Source: Cryptomeria japonica (lineage: Eukaryota > Streptophyta > Pinopsida > Cupressales > Cupressaceae). From it: a stretch of 64,000 bases of DNA. Below, in pieces: positions 57,041 through 64,000 of the stretch. Made by a program: the position numbers and the translations under genes. The stretch lies in assembly GCF_030272615.1 (NCBI RefSeq), contig NC_081415.1, positions 628,347,240 to 628,411,239 on the forward strand, in the 5' to 3' direction. A model generated the notes under the pieces. The model was not told where the DNA came from. It saw only the letters and a list, made by a program, of their open reading frames with translations, and ran no database searches. Every line of letters begins with the position of its first letter. Position 1 is the first letter of the stretch.

Positions 57041-57770
57041 GTGGCCAATGGGATGAAGCAAACCTTGTTGCCTTTGGAGGAACCTTTGAAGAATGAAGTC
57101 TGTACAAATACCAGAGTCTGTCTTGTAGATGGAAGGAAGTTCATAGATGGACTGAGACATGAGAATGTATGTTTTGCCTTAATTCCTAAGAGGACTGAGA
57201 GACCGGAACCGGAAGGAGAACACCCAACAGAGATAAGAGATTTGCTGACAGAATATGAGGACATAATTTCAGATAATGTACCTGATGGATTGCCACCTGT
57301 TAGAAGTATTAGTCATTGCATGGACTTAGTTCCCAAAGCCAGTTTGCCAAACAAAGCTGCACACCGGTTAACACCGATAGAGAATGAAGAACTGAAGAAC
57401 TGATAGAGGTTGAGAGAAGAAAAGTTACAGATCAATATCAAGAAGTGCACTTTCATGAAGGATGAGTTAGTCTATTGGGCTTTGTGATATCTGTGGATGG
57501 TTTGAAGATGGACCCTGAGAAAGTGAAAGCCATTGTTGAGTGGCCTACACTAGAAAGCATTGGAGAGGTAAGATCATTTCATGGATTGGCTAGTTTTTAC
57601 CGGAAGTTTATCAGAAATTTCAGTTCAGTCTGTAATCCTATGATTGAGACCATGAGGGGAGATAGGAAGGAATTCAAGTGGACCATTGGAGCAAACAAAA
57701 GTTTCGAGTTGTTGAAGCAGAAAGTGACTGAGCAGCCTGTGTTGTTCATCGGATTTCAATAAGGTATTTC
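57041..57770 (+). pseudogene. Chromovirus RT remnants
   Basis: Frames read ISHCMDLVPKASLPNKAAHR then LTPIENEEL (RT entry) and later GFVISVDGLKMDPEKVKAIV then FHGLASFYRKFIRNFS (RT thumb and connection). Fossil; the RT is incomplete. Confidence 0.8.
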
Positions 57771-58115
57771 AAGTGGATTGTGATGCAAGTGGAACAGCAA
57801 TAGGAGCAGTTTTGAGTCAAGAAGGGAGAGCAATAGCATATTTCAGTGAGAAATTGAATGATGCCTGGAAGAGATATTCAGTATATGATTAGGAATTTTA
57901 TGCCATAATTCAAGCCTTGAAGAAATGGAGACATTACTTGCTGCCTAAGGAGTTTGTGTTGTATACAGATCATCAAGCTTTGCAATATTTGAGCAGTCAG
58001 AGTAAGTTGAATCAGGGACATATGAGGTGGGTAGAGTTCTTGTAGAGTTACACCTTTGTGTTGAAACATAGAAGTGGGATATCTAACAAAGTTGCTGATG
58101 CATTGAGTAGGTGAA
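57771..58115 (+). pseudogene. Chromovirus RNase H
   Basis: Text reads [20 protein letters not shown], then [16 protein letters not shown] and [15 protein letters not shown], the usual Gypsy RNase H blocks. Fossil. Confidence 0.75.
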
Positions 58116-58120
58116 GGAAT

Positions 58121-59324
58121 TTGCTGACAGAGATAAGAGTGACAGTATTAGGTTTGGAAGATTTGAAGACCTTGTATGATGAAGACCCGGATTTCAGAGA
58201 ACCTTGGAAAGCTTGTAGAGAACCGGTTATGGTTGATAGGAGCAAATGGTTGGATTACTTCATTCAGGATGGAATGTTATTTAAGGGAGTTCAGTTGTGC
58301 ATACCTAAAAGTTCCATGAGAGAGAACCTGATAAAAGAGAAGCATAGTGGAGGTTTAGCTGGACACTTTGGCATTGATAAAACAGTTGCATTGGTAAGTG
58401 AGCAGTACTTTTGGCCCCAGATTCATAAAGATGTTAAGAGATATGTACAGAGTTGTAGAGTTTGCCAAGTTGCAAACGGTAGTAGTCAGAATGCGGGATT
58501 GTATAAACCTTTGACAGTACCGGTTAGACCTTGGGAGGATATAAGCATGGATTTCATACTAGGATTGCCTAAGACAGCGAGGGAATGATTCAATATTTGT
58601 GGTAGTGGATAGATTTTCAAAGATGGCTCATTTCATTCCTTGTAAGAAGACATCAAATGCATTGCATATAGCAGACCTATTTTTTAAGGAAGTGGTAAGA
58701 TTGCATGGATTACCTAAGAGCATAGTTTCAGACAGAGACACTAAGTTTGTTGGCTATTTTTGGAGAACACTTCGGAAGAAGATGAAGACAGATTTGAATT
58801 TCAGTTCTACTTTTCACCCACAGACTGATGGACAAACAAAAGTAGTTAACCGGAGTTTGGGAAACTTGTTGAGATGTTTAGTAGGAGATAAAACTGGAAG
58901 TTGGGATTTGATCCTTGCACAAGCAGAGTTTGCCTATAACAATTCACTGAATAGAAGTACCGGAAAAACACCTTTTGAGATTGTTACTGGAGTGCATCCT
59001 AAAGGAATAGCAGAATTGAGAGACATTAGCAATGAAGACCGGAAGAGTTTAGAAGCAGAAGAATTTGCAGAGCACATGGCAACATTGCACATTCAGGTTA
59101 AACAACATTTGGAAGATATGAATAGCAAATACAAGGAGAAGGCAGATGAGAAGAGGAGACATAAGGAATTTAAAGTTGGCAATGAAGTAATGGTCTATTT
59201 GAGAAAAGAGAGATTCTCGGTTGGAACTTATAATAAGTTGCAGATGAAGAAGTTTGGACCTTGTAAGATCTTGAGAAAGTTCAGTTTTGTAAATGCATAT
59301 GAAGTGGAGCTACCGGTAGTCTAA
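58121..59324 (+). pseudogene. Chromovirus integrase
   Basis: HHCC head (GGLAGHFGIDKTVALVSEQY then FWPQIHKDVKRYVQSCRVCQ), the core D-D-E blocks (SMDFILGLPKT, VVDRFSKMAHFIPC, SDRDTKFVGYFWRTL, FHPQTDGQTKVVNRSL) and the C-terminal KFGPCKILRKF box. Two long frames. Fossil. Confidence 0.88.
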
Positions 59325-59345
59325 TTATTTCACCTATATTCAACA

Positions 59346-59630
59346 TTGCAGATCTTCATGAGTACCATGAAAACCAAATTCAGTGAGGACAATATTGTAG
59401 ACTTGGAGAAACACTTTATCCGGAAGAAACTAGATCAGATTGAAGAGATTTTGGACAGTAGGATCGAGCATAGTACCCGAAGTAGTCAGTACAAAGAATA
59501 CCTTGTGAAGTGGAAGAACAGACCAGTGGAAGACTCACCTTGGATTTATCAGGCAAAGGTAGACCGCCTTGGTTTTCCTCTAACCCCAGCAAAGCGAGAG
59601 GCTCACTTTCTATTAACCCCGGATGTTTGA
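59346..59630 (+). pseudogene. Chromovirus chromodomain segment
   Basis: PEEIL-type start (QIEEILDSRIEHSTRSSQYK) followed by EYLVKWKNRPVEDSPWIYQA, a classic chromodomain, thought to guide integration to marked chromatin. The frame ends in TGA at 59628-59630, which is the first codon of the 3' LTR. Confidence 0.88.
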
Positions 59631-60363
59631 TGCAGGAGCATCCCCGGTTCATAGCAATCTTGCATCAACCAAAAACATTTTCTTTTCTGTTTGTAGTTTC
59701 TGTTTTTCTTTTAGTGTGTCCCAGTTTTGGAACACCGGTTTCTCATGGAGTTGGATTCTTCTTGAAGACTTGATCACCCTGCTTGCTTTCTAATCGCATC
59801 TCATTTGGATCACTTTCCGGCAAGTTATTGCTACCGGTTTTCCTCGATAGTTTCTTGTTACCGGTTGCTTGAGACCTATTCAGGTGATCTATCGAAACCC
59901 ATTCCGATGCTTGTGGAGCCTTGGACGTTGATCTTGATGTTTCTTGACGTGTGGCCGACCTTCTATGTTTCATCCTTTGGGATTTTCTGGAGGTCGACCT
60001 CATTCATTTCTGCACGTTAGGGTTTTGATCCTTTTGGGCCGACCTGATCCTTTGGATCAATATATATATTTGTAATCATGCTTTGCAATGTAATCAATCA
60101 ATTCGGAGAAAAGAGTATCAGATAGATAGTGCTTAGAAGATAGATCTTTCGATTCAAGGTCCCTATGAGACCTATTCTATCAGGCCTGTGTGCCGGTATG
60201 TTGTAACCCGGTTGTTGCCGGTTGGATGTATTTGACTTTCATGCAATAAAACAATATGTTCTGCATTTGCCTCCACCATATCTGTGTGTTTCTGTTGTGT
60301 TAACTTTTGCTGACCGGTTTGGACTGATCTCTTCGAGGTCCCTCCTCGCCGGTGGCTACTTCA
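59628..60363 (+). repeat. 3' LTR of the chromovirus
   Basis: Starts tgatgcaggagcatcc and ends gtggctacttca. The first three bases TGA are also the stop codon of the upstream pol frame. Confidence 0.92.
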
Positions 60364-60368
60364 CAACT

Positions 60369-61140
60369 TGTCTTGATGACATTAACAACTTTCACTTGAC
60401 AACATTGACAACATTTTTACAACTTTTCTTGCACTTTGACAACATTTAACAACTTAGTCAACATTGTGAATTTACATACTTGAATTCCAGACTTGACATT
60501 GGTTCATGGATTCCGGACTTGAAATTTGAATTCCTAACTCAATTTCCCCTTTACTGACTGACAAGACATCACCCTCTTAAAAGCTAGGAGACAAAACTAT
60601 TGCCAAGCTATGCAAGACTAAGTAACCTAAGCAAAAACACCTATGCTAACGTCACAAGTATCTGTGTAGCTTCACTAAGCACATTTTGAGTATGATTCAT
60701 TATACTAACATGGACAAACCTTGTGAAAGATATATGATGGCATCGACTTAGTAATTGAGAAGATAAAGACCACTATAAATGAGAAAGAGCAAGACCCTAA
60801 AGAGATTTTTTCAAATAAGTGCAGACTATTATTGAAGAATGATGAAACACAATGATGACTCCACTACATCTTCTGGCCTTTGTATTTTGTTCAAAATACT
60901 ATAGTGCTGAATTCTTTATGTGCCAACAAGAATTGCCCCATATAAAACTTTTGAAGTCATTGAAAGGTGCAAGACAGCATTACATAGACTCTTCTTTGAT
61001 CTGATTTGCAATAAATTATCACAAGTGAGTCTACTGATTTTGCACACTCAAATGGTTAAAATATTGAGGCTCTTCATGATAAGTTCAAGAAGGATGCTCA
61101 CAATAGTGGTACTTCCATGGACAACAATTTCAACACCTAC
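60369..61140. other. Intron 7 DNA between the chromovirus and the TRIM-like element
   Basis: 60364-60470 is rich in ttgacaac/caacatt phrases. Then non-coding DNA with coding-like scraps (a frame near 60920-61070 reads APYKTFEVIERCKTALHRLF) that match no family I know. Confidence 0.4.
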
Positions 61141-61145
61141 AATCT

Positions 61146-61815
61146 TGTTAAAGTTTTTAGCAACACAGAAATAATCTGTAACAAAATACACAGAAATTAT
61201 CGTGGGAAAACCCTCCACTTGAGGGTGAAAAACCCAGCCCACTAAAAAATGAACTTTATTATATTTTTGAAAAATGAATACAACTGATGATAGTCTCAGA
61301 TTACTATCAATCACAATAATATAAGATTGATTCTCTACAAATCAATCATAACGATGAAGTCATATGATACATCTCACATACAATTTGTAAACCTTCATAA
61401 GACTGAACTTTGAATGCAGAAAAACACATAGTATATTTAATCTGACAGATGCAATCACAATCTTCTTGACGAATGAGAGAAGCCGATCATAAATCTATAA
61501 AATTGCCGAAGAAGAGCAAGCATGAAAAGAAAGAACGATGAATATAAAGTATCGGGAATGCCAGTAAGGAGACACACGAAGGAAGAGGGAAAGGCACGAA
61601 CAGTTACATCTGCACTGACAGCCACCTATACACCGACAACCACAGATATACTGGCAGCCACATCATCTTCACCGACAGTCACAACAACATGAAGGGTCAC
61701 CATCAGTCATCAAAGCGATCAAGACAAGAAACCAGAAGCTATTGAACCGATACAAGAAGAGATAAATAAGGAACATTGCAATGAAAATCTCTCTCACAGC
61801 TACAATACTTCAACA
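61146..61815 (-). repeat. 3' LTR of the TRIM-like element
   Basis: 670 bp; matches 62807-63453 and has an extra stretch around cacagatatactggcagcc absent from the other copy. Confidence 0.85.
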
Positions 61816-61975
61816 CTCCCTCTTAGCAAGAGAGAGATTATTCATATGTCTTCACATTACAAGAACACATAGCTGCAATCAAAAGAATGTCAACAAAATC
61901 TCATCACAGATTTTTTCAAATATAAAATTGTTATCTCAGCATAACAATATTCACCATAGCTACTCCTAGAGGGTG

Positions 61976-62196
61976 GATCAAGGGATTTCACCTTGAACTT
62001 CTCTCGCAGAGAACTCATTAATCAAGGGATTTCACCTCGAACTTCTCTCGTAGAGAAGAACTCATTAATCAAGGGATTTCACTTCGAACTTCTCTCGCAG
62101 AGAAGAACTCATTAATCAAGGGATTGCACCTCGAACTTCTCCCTCATAGAGAAGAACTCATTATTTCACCTCAAATTTCTCCATCACAGAGAAAAA
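61976..62196. repeat. 44-47 bp hairpin-bearing tandem array
   Basis: Four good units and one worn unit. caagggatttcacctcgaac recurs at 61979, 62023, 62070 and 62117. Most units contain cttctct-cgc-agagaag, a 7-bp stem with a 3-base loop. Confidence 0.85.
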
Positions 62197-62224
62197 TGCT
62201 TTAACCAAATCTTCATGACGAGGT

Positions 62225-62347
62225 AGCTCCCTTTGAAGCTGAAATGTCAAGCTCCATCTGAAGATGAAATGTCATGCTTCCTTTGAAGCTGAAATGTCAA
62301 GCTCCCTCTGAAGCTGAAATGTCACGCTTCCTCTGAAGCTGAAATCA
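62225..62347. repeat. 25-bp tandem array
   Basis: Five units of gaagctgaaatgtcaagctc plus about five bases, starting at 62235, 62260, 62285, 62310 and 62335, exactly 25 bp apart. Confidence 0.9.
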
Positions 62348-62806
62348 ATCTTTTGACCTCCTTGTCCAAGGTTACTTCTGACAATATGTTAGACTTCCTC
62401 TGAATGTTGATTCTTCCTCTGCGAAGAAATGCAAGCAATCTTCCTTCCTTGAATGCAATCTCCGATTTGTCCTTTTATAATTTTGCTCAGCAATGGAATT
62501 TCCATTCACTTGGATTGATCACACTGAAGCACCTAGTGATGATCTGATGGTTGTGTGTCCTTTGGCCCTCGCCATCACTCATCATCAATCCACAATATCT
62601 GCCCCGTGCATGGTTTAAGCATCATTTGAAGAACTGTCTTTAATACCATCCACAACAAAGTGATGGACCAACCACATAAATGCGACATAAATCCACCTGT
62701 AGCAGGGTGTGCTAGAATGCTAAGCTGTAGTGCCCATCCTACGACAAAAGCACAGGATCTACCTTCAAGCGGTTAGGCTCTATAGGAGGAACCCGCTCTG
62801 ATACCA

Positions 62807-63453
62807 TGTTAAAGTTTTTAACAACACAAAAATAATCTGTAACAAAATACACATAAATTATCCTAGGAAAACCTTCCACTTGAGGGTGAAAAACCCAACC
62901 CACTCAAAAATGAACTTTATTATATCTTTGAAAAATGAATACAACTGATGATAGGCTCAGATTACTATCAATCACAATAATATAAGATTGATTCTCTACA
63001 AATCAATCATAACGATGAAGTCAAATGATACATCTCACACACAATCTGTAAACCTTCATAAGACTGTGAACTCTGAATGCAGAAAAACTCATAATATATT
63101 TAATTTGACAGATGCAATCACAATCTTCTTGATGAATGAGAGAAGCCGATCATAAATCTATAAAATTGCCGAAGAAGAGCAAGCATGAAAAGAAAGAATG
63201 ATGAATATAAAGTATCGGGAATGCCAGTAAGGAGACACATGAAGGAAGAGGGAAAGGCATGCATAGTTACATCTGCACCGACAACCACCTATACACCGAC
63301 AACCGCATCATCTTCACCGACAATCACAACAACATGAAGGGTCACCATCAGTGATCTCAAAACAAGAAACCGGAAGCTATTGAACCGATACAAGAAGAGA
63401 TAAATAAGGAACAATGCAATGAAAATCTCTCTTGCAGCTACAATACTTCAACA
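62807..63453 (-). repeat. 5' LTR of the TRIM-like element
   Basis: 647 bp; next to the initiator Met primer site. Confidence 0.85.
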
Positions 63454-63458
63454 AATCC

Positions 63459-63693
63459 CTCACAATCAAATTTTTATTACAAGTAAGATATTATAAATTT
63501 TTACTTTTTAATCTTTAAAGATTCATTTATAGTTTTTTTGAAAAAATATTTTTTAATATATATCTCTATCTCTTTACTTTATCTTCATAGGTTGTCAGTT
63601 TATCTATATCTCAGAGAAATCAGAGCACATATTCTTTCATCCGCTTAGTAAAGCGTAATAAATTCCACTTAAAAAGAGCAGAGAACTTAGCGT
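63459..63693. other. AT-rich spacer right of the TRIM-like element
   Basis: No feature recognised; T-rich and AT-rich text. Confidence 0.5.
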
Positions 63694-63945
63694 GTGTGCA
63701 TTCCTGACTCGCATCTCGATTCACATGAAGAACATGGCTATAAAGAAGGTGTCATAAAATTGTGGGATATGGAGCCACAATATATTGACTTGGATGTTTT
63801 CACTTTTGAACATATGGCACTTGATGATTCAAAAAGTGAGCACACTTTTAGTGGAAGTGGCAATGGCACTGCTTATGGTTCTTCAAATGTTCCTACATCA
63901 TCTAATGTCAATGATGATAAAATTGGGGATTTAAAAAATCCATGA
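63694..63945 (+). CDS. Unidentified 83-codon open frame
   Basis: Reads YKEGVIKLWDMEPQYIDLDV followed by an acidic and Ser/Gly-rich tail (SEHTFSGSGNGTAYGSSN) to a stop. The composition is protein-like rather than random, and the acidic low-complexity tail recalls the C-terminal tails of some plant hAT transposases, but no catalytic or dimerisation motif is present. It could be the last exon of an unknown gene or a transposon scrap, lying inside the presumed MED15 intron 7. Confidence 0.3.
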   Translation: MCIPDSHLDSHEEHGYKEGVIKLWDMEPQYIDLDVFTFEHMALDDSKSEHTFSGSGNGTAYGSSNVPTSSNVNDDKIGDLKNP

Positions 63946-64000
63946 CATTGAAAACTAATTGTTGAACTTGATATTATTATTTTAATATTGAACTTGAAGT

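Larger units (their letters stand above)
54722..60363 (+). mobile_element. Ty3/Gypsy chromovirus with chromodomain
   Basis: 5642 bp with LTRs 54722-55463 and 59628-60363, perfect 5-bp TSD caact (54717-54721, 60364-60368), and a primer site tggtatcagagc at 55466-55477. The order is gag, zinc knuckle, protease, RT remnant, RNase H, integrase, chromodomain, as in plant chromoviruses. It is broken in several places and looks non-autonomous. The LTR pair differs at about 40 of 736 positions by eye (5-6 percent), mostly transitions. It lies in MED15 intron 7 within an ACAAC-rich target. Confidence 0.93.
61146..63453 (-). mobile_element. TRIM-like non-autonomous LTR element, minus strand
   Basis: Direct repeats 61146-61815 and 62807-63453 serve as 3' and 5' LTRs (minus strand). 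Both begin tgttaaagttttt and end acttcaaca on the plus strand. The primer site TGGTATCAGAGC (plus gctctgatacca, 62795-62806) touches the right LTR, and a purine tract (plus ctccctcttagc, 61816-61827) touches the left one. Flanks are aatct (61141-61145) and aatcc (63454-63458), 4/5 alike. The interior is only about 1 kb, non-coding, with two tandem arrays. LTRs differ by about 5 percent plus one 20-30 bp length difference. No gag or pol, so it relied on another element for movement. Confidence 0.85.

Noticed and set aside
61976-62347. CRISPR-like appearance of repeat arrays
   Set aside because: Units are directly abutting with no unique spacers and sit inside an LTR element in plant nuclear DNA.
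48318-64000. Search for further MED15 exons (KSISPQAL-type start, C-terminal domain)
   Set aside because: No frame with this resemblance was found by eye; I conclude that the exons lie beyond the window.

Overview
This looks like nuclear DNA from a large-genome seed plant. It is AT-rich, packed with nested LTR retroelements, and carries one split host gene with very long, repeat-filled introns. A conifer or other gymnosperm is my best inference (intron size, repeat load); the sequence does not prove it.

Layout. Positions 1-17897 are a nest of elements. An old Ty3/Gypsy-like LTR element (about 541-17897, little coding left) was invaded by a solo LTR (13182-14350) and by a Tork/Tnt1-like Copia element on the minus strand (4443-12646). 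The 3' LTR of that Copia was later hit twice: by a 633-bp segment with an unidentified coiled-coil reading frame and a perfect 13-bp target duplication, and by a 1945-bp solo LTR (TSD aaact).

Positions 18831-48317 and beyond hold the only host gene I can support: a plant Mediator tail subunit 15 (MED15) gene on the plus strand. Seven coding exons give 992 codons: a KIX domain split over exons 1-3, a Gln-rich exon 4, the conserved MED15 middle domain over exons 5-7, and a second Gln-rich region. Exon 1 is only 59 nt (18831-18889), and intron 1 is about 18.8 kb. The conserved C-terminus is not in the window, so the intron after exon 7 exceeds 15.6 kb. All exon joins keep frame with GT/AG borders.

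Intron 1 holds four copies of a short hAT-like non-autonomous element (8-bp TSDs, matching termini, one copy nested inside another), a near-complete Copia element (23023-29468, TSD gaagt), several tandem duplications, and an old Ty3/Gypsy relic (about 34180-37370) just before exon 2. Intron 4 holds a solo LTR and tandem duplications. Intron 7 holds a chromodomain Ty3/Gypsy element (54722-60363, TSD caact) and a TRIM-like minus-strand LTR element (61146-63453) whose internal part carries two tandem arrays. No tRNA, rRNA or CRISPR array was seen. The best candidates for something undescribed are the hAT-like family, the coiled-coil insert at 4537-5169 and the hairpin-array TRIM.
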